Notes: generated by a model not told the origin, from the letters alone. Counted from the stretch's first letter, positions 16,887 to 24,859 are shown. The stretch: 64,000 bases of DNA from CAZTAO01 sp964611645 (GCA_964611645.1 CAZTAO010000012.1:45668-109667); one strand, 5' to 3'. Translations and numbers: made by a program.

Positions 16887-17621
16887 ATGAGTCTGGATGG
16901 CAAAGTAGCGGTTATCACCGGCGGCGCATCGGGGATCGGCAAGGCCAGCGCCAAGGCATTGGCGGCGATGGGAGCGAGTGTCTGCCTGTGCGATTTGAGC
17001 CTGGCATCGGCCAAGGCGGCGGCAAAACAGATAGGTCCGCTGGCTTCGGCCTGGCAGGTTGATGTCTCGGACTCTGCGCAGGTCAGCCGGGTGTTCGGAG
17101 CCATCGAGGTCATGATGGGAAGCGTTGACATACTGGTCACCGCAGCCGGAGTCCCAGGCCACGGGCTGGTGTCCACTCTTGACGATGACACCTGGCAGAA
17201 GGTTATGGACATCAACCTCAACGGCGTGTTCTACTGTATGCGTGAAGCTGTGAAGCAGATGCTGCGCAAGGGCGGCGGATGCATAGTCAACATCTCCTCG
17301 ATATGCGGGGTTATGGGCTGCGCCACCTGCCCAGCCTACTCGGCATCCAAGGCCGGGGTGATAGGCATCAGCAAGTCGGTAGCCCGCCGACATACCGAGG
17401 ACGACATAAGGGTAAACGTAGTCGCGCCGGGCTTGGTCGACACCCCATTCGTCGAACCCGACCGCGAGATGGGCAAGCTGGAAAACGGCATCAAGAAAAT
17501 CCCAATGGGCCGAATGGGCACCCCCGAGGAGATAGGAGACCTGGTAGCCTACCTATGCACCGACTCCGCCTCATTCATAGCCGGCCAGGTGATAAGCCCT
17601 AATGGGGGACAGATGATCTAG
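16887..17621 (+). CDS. Short-chain dehydrogenase/reductase, second of pair
   Basis: A 244-residue SDR related to its neighbour. It has TGGASGIGKA for the cofactor, NISSICG with the catalytic Ser, YSASK with the catalytic Tyr and Lys, and IAGQVISPNGG at the C-terminus. The usual NNAG motif reads VTAAG. An acidic residue ends the second strand (CLCDLS), which suggests a preference for NAD(H). Paired SDRs often perform successive oxidations on a sugar or sugar acid, but no other enzyme of such a pathway is adjacent. A dispersed palindrome lies 18 nt after the stop. Confidence 0.87.
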   Translation: MSLDGKVAVITGGASGIGKASAKALAAMGASVCLCDLSLASAKAAAKQIGPLASAWQVDVSDSAQVSRVFGAIEVMMGSVDILVTAAGVPGHGLVSTLDDDTWQKVMDINLNGVFYCMREAVKQMLRKGGGCIVNISSICGVMGCATCPAYSASKAGVIGISKSVARRHTEDDIRVNVVAPGLVDTPFVEPDREMGKLENGIKKIPMGRMGTPEEIGDLVAYLCTDSASFIAGQVISPNGGQMI

Positions 17622-17638
17622 GGAGATCGCGCGAAGGT

Positions 17639-17674
17639 GTTTCGGGATTTGAGCCGCAGCGGAAATCCCGAAAC
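17639..17674. repeat. Dispersed palindrome (GTTTCGGGATTT family)
   Basis: A 36-nt element with perfect 12-nt arms (17639-17650 and 17663-17674) around a 12-nt loop. The same arms occur at 39459-39533, 61637-61680 and, cut by the window edge, 63962-64000. Confidence 0.9.
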
Positions 17675-17689
17675 GAGAAAAGCCCCCAG

Positions 17690-17718
17690 ATGACAACACC
17701 AACGGTTAGTGCTATCAT
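17690..17718 (+). promoter_or_regulatory. Promoter overlapping an apparent upstream start
   Basis: ATGACA (17690-17695, five of six matches to the -35 consensus) is followed by 17 nt and TATCAT (17713-17718) with an extended TG at 17710-17711. This places transcription start near 17725 and excludes the ATG at 17690 as start of the following gene. Confidence 0.65.
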
Positions 17719-17746
17719 AAGCACAAGCAACCAGCGGGAGGCAGGC

Positions 17747-18301
17747 GTGAGCAGATCGAAAGCGACAGAAGCGACGGTAGTGGAGCAGTCGGAGGAATTT
17801 CGCCCATACAGCCGAGAGGTTCAAAGGCGGTATTACATTCTGAACGCGCCGATAGGGCTGCTTCTGTTCTTGGGATATTGCGCCGTGTGGTCCCAAGAGA
17901 ATCTCAGAGGCTTTGAGAGACTGGTCGTGTGGTTGTACGCCCTCTTCCTGCTTGCGCTGCCAGTATATGGTGTGTATGAATGGACATGCAAGCGGAGAGT
18001 GGTCTTCTCTGCAGCAGGGGTTGTCATTGATAGACTACAAGTGATTCCGTGGCATCGTGTAGTCGGTGTGAAGAGAACTCAGGTGAAACCCTGGTTGGTT
18101 CGAGCGGGGCAAGAAAGGCTTCTCGTTCAGATGGCACCGGAAAGAGCGATTCGAGTTACCGGCGCGTGGTCGCTGTTGCGTCGGGTTCAGCAGGCCTTGG
18201 CTCCCAAACCGCAGGAGTTCGCTCACTTCATACACCCGCCAGAGGTCATTGACCAGATCGTAGCCGCGATGGAGAAGTACTCAGGCAAGGATTTCCACTA
18301 G
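17747..18301 (+). CDS. Small membrane protein with PH-like domain
   Basis: A 184-residue protein. A polar N-terminus of about 45 residues leads to two membrane helices (PIGLLLFLGYCAVW and LVVWLYALFLLALPVYG). After them a cytosolic segment follows with the beta-rich pattern of bacterial PH-like domains (RRVVFSAAGVVIDRLQVIPWHRVVGVK). The GTG at 17747, six nt after GGGAGG, is preferred: the in-frame ATG at 17690 has no ribosome site and forms the -35 of the predicted promoter. Function unknown; similar proteins in many bacteria resemble YcxB or YdbS-type envelope proteins. It is monocistronic and converges with the ABC permease genes. Confidence 0.62.
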   Translation: MSRSKATEATVVEQSEEFRPYSREVQRRYYILNAPIGLLLFLGYCAVWSQENLRGFERLVVWLYALFLLALPVYGVYEWTCKRRVVFSAAGVVIDRLQVIPWHRVVGVKRTQVKPWLVRAGQERLLVQMAPERAIRVTGAWSLLRRVQQALAPKPQEFAHFIHPPEVIDQIVAAMEKYSGKDFH

Positions 18302-18397
18302 CCTTACGCTGAAGGAACCGCCCCCTAACCCGCCTTTCGCAGCATTGATCCGCGAAGCTGCTTTCGGCCAGCGCCTCCTGGCGCGGAGGGGGGATTA

Positions 18398-19258
18398 CTA
18401 ACCCTTCACCCCCGAAACCACCACTCCCTGTATGAAGTACTTCTGCCCGATGATGAAGATTATCAGCAGGGGCAGCATTACGACCGTGGATGCGGCCATC
18501 AGGTAGTTCCAGTCTACCGCGTATTGGCCTTGGAAGGCGTATAGGCCTAGCGCGAGGGTGCGTTTGGCGGGGGAGTCCAGGTAGATTAGCGGACCAAGGA
18601 AGTCGTTCCAGCTTCCCATGAAAGCGAAAATCGAGACTGTCGCAAGCGCGGGTTTCATCTGGGGCAGCAGCACGTGCCGGTAGACCTGCCAGGTGCTCGC
18701 GCCGTCGATTCTGGCGGCTTCGTCCATCTCTCGGGGGATGGTCATCAGGTACTGCCTGAGCAGGAAGATGAAGAACGGCGCGCCGAAGTAGCTTGGGACG
18801 ATGAGCGGCAGGAATGTGTCGTACCAGCCAAGGGTCGCAAAGATCTTGAATACCGGAATCATAGTCACCTGCGCTGGCAGCATCATCGTTGAAAGCAGCA
18901 CAACAAACAGCACGTCCCGACCCGGGAACCGCATCCTTGCAAACCCGAACGCCACCAGCGAGCTGGATATAAGCTGGCCTATCAGCGACAGCCCGGTTAT
19001 CTGCAGGGTGTTCCATGTATACAGGGCGAACGGCAGCCGCTCGAAGGCCTTGGTGTAGTTGGACCACAACCACGGGTTGGGAATCCACTGGATTGGGTCG
19101 GAGAAGATGAACGTGGGATCCTTGAACGATGATCCCAGCATCCAGACGAACGGGATCAGCGAGACCACTGACCCGACAATCAGGACGGTGTAGCCAATGA
19201 TCCGCCAGATGCGATTGGACCTGCCCTGGTTTCGACTTCGCTCAACCAATGGCTTCAT
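18398..19258 (-). CDS. Carbohydrate ABC transporter permease, MalG type
   Basis: A 286-residue inner-membrane permease with six predicted helices and the EAA loop EAARIDGASTWQVYRHVLLPQMKPAL, which contacts the ATPase subunit. It matches the MalG/CUT1 branch of sugar importers. The start overlaps the stop of the other permease by four bases (ATGA), so both are translationally coupled. Its N-terminus, MKPLVERSRNQG, is encoded by a dispersed repeat (19228-19247) and has no counterpart in the family. An ATPase gene is not present in the window, so the transporter presumably uses a shared MsmK-like ATPase. Confidence 0.9.
   Translation of the reverse strand: MKPLVERSRNQGRSNRIWRIIGYTVLIVGSVVSLIPFVWMLGSSFKDPTFIFSDPIQWIPNPWLWSNYTKAFERLPFALYTWNTLQITGLSLIGQLISSSLVAFGFARMRFPGRDVLFVVLLSTMMLPAQVTMIPVFKIFATLGWYDTFLPLIVPSYFGAPFFIFLLRQYLMTIPREMDEAARIDGASTWQVYRHVLLPQMKPALATVSIFAFMGSWNDFLGPLIYLDSPAKRTLALGLYAFQGQYAVDWNYLMAASTVVMLPLLIIFIIGQKYFIQGVVVSGVKG
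19228..19247. repeat. Dispersed 20-mer inside a permease N-terminus
   Basis: GGTTTCGACTTCGCTCAACC matches the copies at 466-485 and 556-575 with one base changed. On the minus strand it encodes LVERSRN at residues 4-10 of the permease. Confidence 0.85.
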
Positions 19259-20166
19259 CGCTTCAACTCCGACTCATAGTAGACCCACGCGCTCGAGGCT
19301 TTGAGCATCAGGAGCGTGAGCGCCAGGATCACCAGAAACAGTATCCACGCCAGCGCGCAGGCGTAGCCCATCTTGAGATACATAAACGCGTTCTGGTAGA
19401 GGTACAGCACATAGAACAGTGTGGAGTAGGCGGGCCCGCCCTGGGTCATGACAAAGGAACTGGCGAACACCTGGAAGCTGCCGATTATGCTCATTATCAG
19501 GTTGAACAGAATAGTCGGCGAGATCATCGGCAGGGTCACATTGCGGAACTTGCTCCGACTCCCCGCGCCGTCTATTTCGGCTGACTCATAGAGCTGCGTG
19601 GGCACGCTCTGCAGGCCGGCAAGGTAGATAATCATCCCACCGCCAACTCCCCACAGGCTCATCAGGATGAACGATGGCAGCGCCCACTCCGGGGTGGTCA
19701 GCCACGGCACCGGCCCCAGACCGACCTTGCCCAGCAGCACGTTCAGAATACCGCCGTACGGCTTGAACAGCATCAGCCACAGCATCGACACCGCAATCGG
19801 GGGCAGGATCGCCGGAATGTAGAATATCGCCCGGAACGCCCGCATGCCCCGCAGGTTCAAATTGAGCAGCATCGCCAGAGCCAGAGAGCAAGCCAGCCCG
19901 AGCGGCACCGACAGCGAAGCGTAGATGAGAGTCACCTTGAGAGACTGCCTGAACCGGAAGTCGTCGGCGACAATGGTGGCATAGTTGCCCATCCCAACAA
20001 ACTCAGGAGAGTTGATCATATCCCACTTGGTCAGGCTGATGATAAGTGAAAAGATCACCGGTCCCACCGTAAGAAACAAAAAACCAATCAGCCACGGCGA
20101 TATGCAAAGGAACCCCTCGATGGCTTCCTTGCGGCGCATCTGTGAAAGTTTGGGATGGTTTGTCAT
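19255..20166 (-). CDS. Carbohydrate ABC transporter permease, MalF type
   Basis: A 303-residue membrane permease of the CUT1 family with an EAA-like loop (ESAEIDGAGSRSKFRNVTLPMISPTI). The ATG at 20166 is preferred to a TTG at 20175 because the TTG overlaps the stop of the upstream helicase gene and the family N-terminus fits the ATG. The ATG lies only five nt after the helicase stop, so translation is probably coupled to a gene with no transport role. Its natural partner, the binding-protein gene, is 4.7 kb upstream on the same strand, separated by the four-gene cassette. Confidence 0.9.
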   Translation of the reverse strand: MTNHPKLSQMRRKEAIEGFLCISPWLIGFLFLTVGPVIFSLIISLTKWDMINSPEFVGMGNYATIVADDFRFRQSLKVTLIYASLSVPLGLACSLALAMLLNLNLRGMRAFRAIFYIPAILPPIAVSMLWLMLFKPYGGILNVLLGKVGLGPVPWLTTPEWALPSFILMSLWGVGGGMIIYLAGLQSVPTQLYESAEIDGAGSRSKFRNVTLPMISPTILFNLIMSIIGSFQVFASSFVMTQGGPAYSTLFYVLYLYQNAFMYLKMGYACALAWILFLVILALTLLMLKASSAWVYYESELKR

Positions 20167-20183
20167 TCTACTCAATCCCTATG
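20162..20183 (-). repeat. Left junction repeat of the cassette
   Basis: On the minus strand CATAGGGAT (20183-20175) ends the helicase gene and AATGAC (20168-20162 side) begins the permease start region. The same two words, in the same order, occur at the end of the ABC binding-protein gene (24859-24844) with a shorter gap. Confidence 0.6.
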
Positions 20184-21635
20184 TCCCTGCATTTGTGTTG
20201 GATGGCGTGATGCCGTTTGTCTCCGCTTCGGCGGCTGCATATCGAATAGCCCGAATATGTCTGCCTCCGTAAGGTACTTCTGCAGGTCCAGGCAAACGTC
20301 GTCAACGTACTCCGAGAACAGAGCTTTCTTTGCGAGCAGTATCTGCTGGATGCGCTCTTCTATGGTGCCCTCACAGATGTACTTGTAGACGTTTACTCCT
20401 CTGGTTTGACCGATTCTATGCGTCCTGTCCTCTGCCTGAAGCTCACTTGCAGGGTTCCACCACCGGTCAAAGTGAAACACGTAAGAGGCGCTCTGAATGT
20501 TCAGACCGACGCCACCGGCCTTCAGAGACAAGATCATCACGCCCGCCTCGTGGTACTTCGTGAATACCTCAATAGCCTCCTGCCGCTGGTCAAGACCCAT
20601 GTCGCCTGTGTAAATGACCGGCGTGAACCTGGCCAGAGCTTTCCGAAGCCTCCTTACACCGAATTCCTCGCTCGTGTACTGAGAGAATATGAGGGCCTTA
20701 GCACCCGCTTCGTGGAGCGAAGCCAAGCGCATTTCGATGTCGTTTAGCTTAGAGGAGCGGCCCGTTCGCAGGGAGAAGTTACAGACTTGTTTGAGCTTGG
20801 TTATAAGCGCAAGCACGTCTGTCACTGTAACGCTCTCGCCCTTTTCGAGAAGCTCTACTCTGCCTTCAGTAAACAGTTGGTCATATTCGTCGCGTTGATC
20901 ACGCGTCAGTGATACCTCCAACTCAGTGATAATCTTTGCCGGAAGCCTTTCGAGAACGTCTGCCTTTTTTCTCCGTAGTTGCACTTGCTGAAGTATGTCC
21001 GGTATGTCCGCATCCCGGATAGCCGCCAGTCGCCTGCCACCTGCGCCATCTCGCAGGACAAAGGACAATATCGTGCGCAGGTCTTCCACGCTGTTTTCGA
21101 GTGGTGTTCCGGTGAGCGCCCATCGCCTTTGAGAATGCAGTCGCCTTGCTGCCATGCTGACGCCGGAATCGGGGTTCTTGATTCGCTGCGCTTCATCCAG
21201 GCAGATCAAGTCCCAGCCAGGGAAGTCCGGCCTTGGGGCCACCGCAATCCGCACGTCGTTGCGAAGAGTTTCATAGCCAACTATCTTAACGTGAACATCA
21301 GACCGCCACTTCCATCTGCGCTCACACTGCGCACCGCTAATCTCAATGACTCTGAGATCAGGCGCCCACTTGGCGAGTTCGCTCCGCCAGTTACGCAGAA
21401 TGCCAGCCGGCGCCACTATCAGGACTCTTTGCAGTTCACCACGGCGGATCAGCAGCCGCATCGCGGCAATGGCCTGGATGGTCTTGCCTAGTCCCATGTC
21501 ATCGGCGAGAAGGACGCCTGGCTTCTCCATCAACACGCCTATGCCCGTTTTCTGGAAGCTGTAGAATTCGTCCGGCCACTCGATTGGACCGGACATAGAC
21601 AAGGAAGTGTCCGGTGGGGATTGGAGAATTGTCAC
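20172..21635 (-). CDS. SNF2-family helicase/translocase
   Basis: A 487-residue SF2 ATPase with the complete SNF2 motor: motif I ADDMGLGKT, motif II DEAQ, motif III LTGTPLEN, motif V KAGGVGLN and motif VI DRTHRIGQTR. It is close to a bare SNF2 engine, with no DNA-binding or nuclease domain added, so targeting must come from partners. GTG start with AAGGA upstream. It is the last gene of a four-gene minus-strand cassette, 24 nt after the DUF2791 ATPase. DUF2791-type ATPases pair with helicases in BREX type 2 and Shango defence systems, so a role in anti-phage defence is inferred. Its last codons, CAT AGG GAT, repeat those of the ABC binding-protein gene. Confidence 0.92.
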   Translation of the reverse strand: MTILQSPPDTSLSMSGPIEWPDEFYSFQKTGIGVLMEKPGVLLADDMGLGKTIQAIAAMRLLIRRGELQRVLIVAPAGILRNWRSELAKWAPDLRVIEISGAQCERRWKWRSDVHVKIVGYETLRNDVRIAVAPRPDFPGWDLICLDEAQRIKNPDSGVSMAARRLHSQRRWALTGTPLENSVEDLRTILSFVLRDGAGGRRLAAIRDADIPDILQQVQLRRKKADVLERLPAKIITELEVSLTRDQRDEYDQLFTEGRVELLEKGESVTVTDVLALITKLKQVCNFSLRTGRSSKLNDIEMRLASLHEAGAKALIFSQYTSEEFGVRRLRKALARFTPVIYTGDMGLDQRQEAIEVFTKYHEAGVMILSLKAGGVGLNIQSASYVFHFDRWWNPASELQAEDRTHRIGQTRGVNVYKYICEGTIEERIQQILLAKKALFSEYVDDVCLDLQKYLTEADIFGLFDMQPPKRRQTASRHPTQMQGHRD

Positions 21636-21659
21636 CGCAGTATCCTTGCTTTGCAGAGC

Positions 21660-22925
21660 TTACTGAAGCTCGCTATCGAGTGGTTCTTCTTCTCGTGCCA
21701 AGTCGTCGTCTTCGGAGTAATCCTGCACCACTTCATCCACCACGACCTCGGGCCTGTAGTCCGGGTTGAGAAGTATGAGGTCCCATTGTGTGATCCAGGA
21801 CTTGAGGTGCTCGCGGACGGAACTCGATGCTCCTCTTCTGCAATCGGCTAGGTGGGGCGCTTCCCAACCAAAGGCCACGCAGTGCAGTCGCCGCACACGT
21901 TCCTGCAAGTCATCCAGTTCGTCGGCCTGGGCGCGTCGCAGCCGCATGCTTTTCTTGAGCAGCTTCATTCCCGTCTCCGCCGCGCGAGCCAACTCCTCGT
22001 CTCCCGGCCTGCCTCTCGAGCGCAGCCACGCGGGTATTTCCTCCGAGTCGTTCAACTTGCCGTCCGCATGCTCCCAAAACTCAGCGGCAACAGCGAAGAC
22101 AGGCAGCAACCCGCAGACCTGAAAGTCCTTCATCATCCCCGCAAGTCTCGCCACCTGGGCATAGGACTTGGCGCGCTGAAGCCGTGTGTAGCGAAGAATC
22201 AGCTCGACCTCATCGATAAGGACTATCCAGCCGCCGTATCCCGCCGCGCGGAACAGGCGCGGGAGAAACCGCCACAACTGACCTGCCAACTCCTGCTGGC
22301 GGATAGCCTTGACACGGTAGTTCTTATCCTGTCCTATCTCCTTGAGGGAAGCGCGAAGCTCAACTGTCCTCATCGGATAGCCGGACCATTCCATGGCTAT
22401 CTTGTCCAGCAACTCGTCGCTTCCAATGGGCCGCTCCTCGAACACTTTGACAATCGGAGCCAGCCTGCTCTCAAAACTCGCGTCTTCATGAACCCACTTG
22501 AACAGTTCGGCGAACTCCTCGGTGTTGGTCTTCAGCGTGAAGAGTATCTCAGGCACCGCGCGCCCGGTCTTGTCGCTCACAACCGCCGTCTCCGCGGCTG
22601 ACCGCAGAAGCTTCAGTGGATTGGAGAGCGCAGTCTCTTTGCTGACAACCACATGGCTGCATACGCAGTGGTGTTCGAATGCCTCGTGACGGAGGTACTC
22701 GAGAATGTGCGACTTGCCCGCGCCGAACCCCCCGGAGACAACAAGCGAGTTCCTGGATGCCGCGCCGGTTGTTGCCGATTCCCTCATATCCCGCAGGAGA
22801 TCAGCGAACTTCTGGGTCACTTCGCCCTGGAACACACCGAGATGCCTGACTGCGTCACGGTTAGGCACTCCGGATCGCAGGGCCTCAATTGCTCTTCTAG
22901 CCTGTATCTTGTCACCATTGCTCAT
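21660..22925 (-). CDS. DUF2791 (BrxD-like) P-loop ATPase
   Basis: A 421-residue ATPase. The N-terminal ARRAIEALRSGVPNRDAVRHLG is a hallmark of the BREX BrxD / DUF2791 family. It is followed by Walker A in SGGFGAGKSH, the family's VSKETAL segment, and Walker B in WIVLIDEVEL. After a helical region the chain ends in an acidic tail (EDDDLAREEEPLDSE). BrxD proteins act with helicases in BREX type 2, and related ATPases occur in Shango. None of the BREX methyltransferase or phosphatase genes (pglX, pglZ) is present here. The gene lies 6 nt after a degenerate homologue, and the two probably assemble together. Confidence 0.85.
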   Translation of the reverse strand: MSNGDKIQARRAIEALRSGVPNRDAVRHLGVFQGEVTQKFADLLRDMRESATTGAASRNSLVVSGGFGAGKSHILEYLRHEAFEHHCVCSHVVVSKETALSNPLKLLRSAAETAVVSDKTGRAVPEILFTLKTNTEEFAELFKWVHEDASFESRLAPIVKVFEERPIGSDELLDKIAMEWSGYPMRTVELRASLKEIGQDKNYRVKAIRQQELAGQLWRFLPRLFRAAGYGGWIVLIDEVELILRYTRLQRAKSYAQVARLAGMMKDFQVCGLLPVFAVAAEFWEHADGKLNDSEEIPAWLRSRGRPGDEELARAAETGMKLLKKSMRLRRAQADELDDLQERVRRLHCVAFGWEAPHLADCRRGASSSVREHLKSWITQWDLILLNPDYRPEVVVDEVVQDYSEDDDLAREEEPLDSELQ

Positions 22926-22931
22926 GTTGTC

Positions 22932-23909
22932 TTAGCCCGCCCCATCTCTCTCGTCCGCCGCGTGGACCATAGCCGCCAGGAGATTCTGGCAACTCGCGTC
23001 GTGAGCCTCGTTCCTTAGCCTGTTGTTCAATGCGTAGTAGTCTTTTAGCGCTCTGGCCTGACCAGTCTCGAACTCTATCGGAGCGACAGCGCAGATGAGG
23101 CAGTGAAGTGTTTCGTCCATACCATCGATGAATTCCCGCAGCACCTCACAGGCATCGAGGAATCCCGCTTTGGTGTAGATGAGGGAAGTCGCATCTTTCG
23201 CCGCGCCTCTCGCGCGCTGCTTGAGCAATGCGCTCAGTTCGAGACCGATAACAACACCGGAACCCGTGGATTTCGCCAGCCAGTGGGTCAGGCTCTTGAA
23301 CATATCTCTGGCATTGTGCCGCTCTATCCGCGAGTAGATTCCCAACTTCCGAAGAGCTGCCAGGCTCACTTTCTCTCCCCGAAGCCAGCCGATCAGGATA
23401 CTCGCGTCCTCAGCTCCGACATCGCGAGGGAAGAACTGGGATGCGCGAATCCTCGCGAGAGCCGTCCGCAGTTCCTTGCACATGCCGTGGTCCCGTATGA
23501 TCTCTTCATTTGTGGCTCTGCGTATTGCTGCCGCCAGTTCGTTCTGGGTGCATCCATTGAACTCCGCTATTGCGGCAATGTCTCCCAGTCCCGCTCCCGG
23601 AGGCAGGCCATAGTCATGCCTGGAGAGAAAGCTCTCTGCGTCACTGGTGGCCAGGGCTTCCCAATCTATGGTCCTGGTGATCGCCAGGAGAAGCTGGTCA
23701 ATCCGGTCGACTCGGGTCTCGGAAGCAGATACCTGGGCATAGAAGAAGCCACGCTCCCCCGCAAGTTCGCGAATTCCAAAGAGAGTGGAAGAATTTTGCT
23801 CCTCATTCTCTGTCAACACGAGCTTGAACGCGGAGCCACCGTTCTTGATGAAGTCGCTCAGGTAGTACTCGTCGATTACGTTGAGCCAATTGGCAGCACA
23901 GGGTACCAT
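22932..23909 (-). CDS. DUF2791-like pseudo-ATPase
   Basis: A 325-residue protein with the DUF2791 layout but no working nucleotide site. YYLSDFIKNGGSAFKLV matches the family's Y-x-GGS-x-x-K lead-in to the P-loop, but the loop itself reads TENEEQNSS with no Gly-Lys-Ser/Thr. The Walker B position reads GVVIGLELSALL, lacking the Asp-Glu pair. Downstream, WLRGEKV, NARDMFKSLTHWL and KDYYALNNRLRNE fit the family's helical C-terminal part. I infer that it is a structural partner of the intact ATPase in the next gene. The ATG follows the preceding stop by 4 nt. No enzymatic activity is predicted. Confidence 0.7.
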   Translation of the reverse strand: MVPCAANWLNVIDEYYLSDFIKNGGSAFKLVLTENEEQNSSTLFGIRELAGERGFFYAQVSASETRVDRIDQLLLAITRTIDWEALATSDAESFLSRHDYGLPPGAGLGDIAAIAEFNGCTQNELAAAIRRATNEEIIRDHGMCKELRTALARIRASQFFPRDVGAEDASILIGWLRGEKVSLAALRKLGIYSRIERHNARDMFKSLTHWLAKSTGSGVVIGLELSALLKQRARGAAKDATSLIYTKAGFLDACEVLREFIDGMDETLHCLICAVAPIEFETGQARALKDYYALNNRLRNEAHDASCQNLLAAMVHAADERDGAG

Positions 23910-23913
23910 ATTC

Positions 23914-24699
23914 CTACCTCGCTATCGGGTCAAATCGGACGGTGCAGTAAAGCCGTCGCTGCCCCTCCCGGGTTATGATCTCCAGGACTTTGGACTTGTC
24001 CCGTGTTCCGCTGCTTTGTTCAAAACCTGCTACGTACCCACCGATTTCCAGTTGCTCTCCGGAGAAGTCCAACAGATAGATGTCTCGCACAAACTCCTGC
24101 TCGGAGTAGTCGCTGCCTGGGGCTGCCGATAGCACTTCATACATGTCCTTGAGGAAGATCGGCTTGCCGTGCCACAGCTCTGACTTCTTCAGATTGGCGG
24201 AGGCAAGCGCCTTGTACACTTTGAACAGAGAGCGCAGGAATCTGCCGGCGGGGAACTTGCTGGGCCGCTTCTGTATATCGCGGAGAATGGTCGCCAGTGT
24301 CTTGGGGCGCAGACGACTCTCCATCTTCTTGTCTATCCGCGCCGCAGTCATATTCGCTTCCAGCCTTACAAGCGCGGGGTAGACGTATAGCACGTCGCCC
24401 AGCGGGTAACTGCTGACATCAGCGTCCGCGAGGCCCGAGGCCAGTTCCTCTCTGTATTCGGGTGAACCGAAGTACTCGCCCAGACTCTGGTCTTCCCAAA
24501 ATGCCCTGAAAGAACGGATTCCTTCAGCCGCACTCGACAGCGCCTCTTCCGCTTCCGCCAGTTTCTTGTCGATAGTTCGGATTGCGCCGTCACCCAGCAT
24601 CTTGTGCGAAGATGCCGCCGCTGCGGCGCCCTTCTTTGCCGCCTTCAAGGTAGGCTCCAAGTCTGCGAGTCCAGCTACAATAGTCTCTTCAAAAGTCAT
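23914..24699 (-). CDS. Unrecognised protein, first gene of cassette
   Basis: A 261-residue soluble protein I cannot assign. The N-terminal third is helical, Ala- and Lys-rich and possibly coiled coil (LKAAKKGAAAAASS, LAEAEEALSSAAEG). A middle helical domain holds LRPKTLATILRDIQKR and FLRSLFKVYKALA. The C-terminal 80 residues are mixed alpha/beta (DIYLLDFSGEQLEIGGYVAGFEQSSG ... RRLYCTVRFDP). There is no P-loop, no nuclease motif and no membrane segment that I can see. By position it could be the specificity or sensor subunit, as TerB-domain SngA is in Shango, but I see no TerB signature. The start at 24699 follows GGAG at 8 nt. A TTG at 24732 is less likely. Confidence 0.65.
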   Translation of the reverse strand: MTFEETIVAGLADLEPTLKAAKKGAAAAASSHKMLGDGAIRTIDKKLAEAEEALSSAAEGIRSFRAFWEDQSLGEYFGSPEYREELASGLADADVSSYPLGDVLYVYPALVRLEANMTAARIDKKMESRLRPKTLATILRDIQKRPSKFPAGRFLRSLFKVYKALASANLKKSELWHGKPIFLKDMYEVLSAAPGSDYSEQEFVRDIYLLDFSGEQLEIGGYVAGFEQSSGTRDKSKVLEIITREGQRRLYCTVRFDPIAR

Positions 24700-24843
24700 T
24701 GTTTCGTCTCCACACCTCGTCCAATCCCACAACTTCGGCTCGAACCAACATCATGTCAGTTGAGCGCAACAATCATATCAACACGGCACAATGAAGTCAA
24801 CGCAGACCGCATTGCGAGCACATCCGGCATTCCGCCCCTTGGC

Positions 24844-24859
24844 GTCATTTATCCCTATG
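24844..24859 (-). repeat. Right junction repeat of the cassette
   Basis: On the minus strand CATAGGGAT (24859-24851) encodes His-Arg-Asp just before the stop of the binding-protein gene, and AATGAC overlaps that stop. It is the second copy of the sequence at 20162-20183, in the same reading frame. Confidence 0.6.

Noticed and set aside
24700..24732. TTG start extending the cassette's first protein by 11 residues
   Set aside because: The ATG at 24699 has a well-spaced GGAG; the TTG has none.
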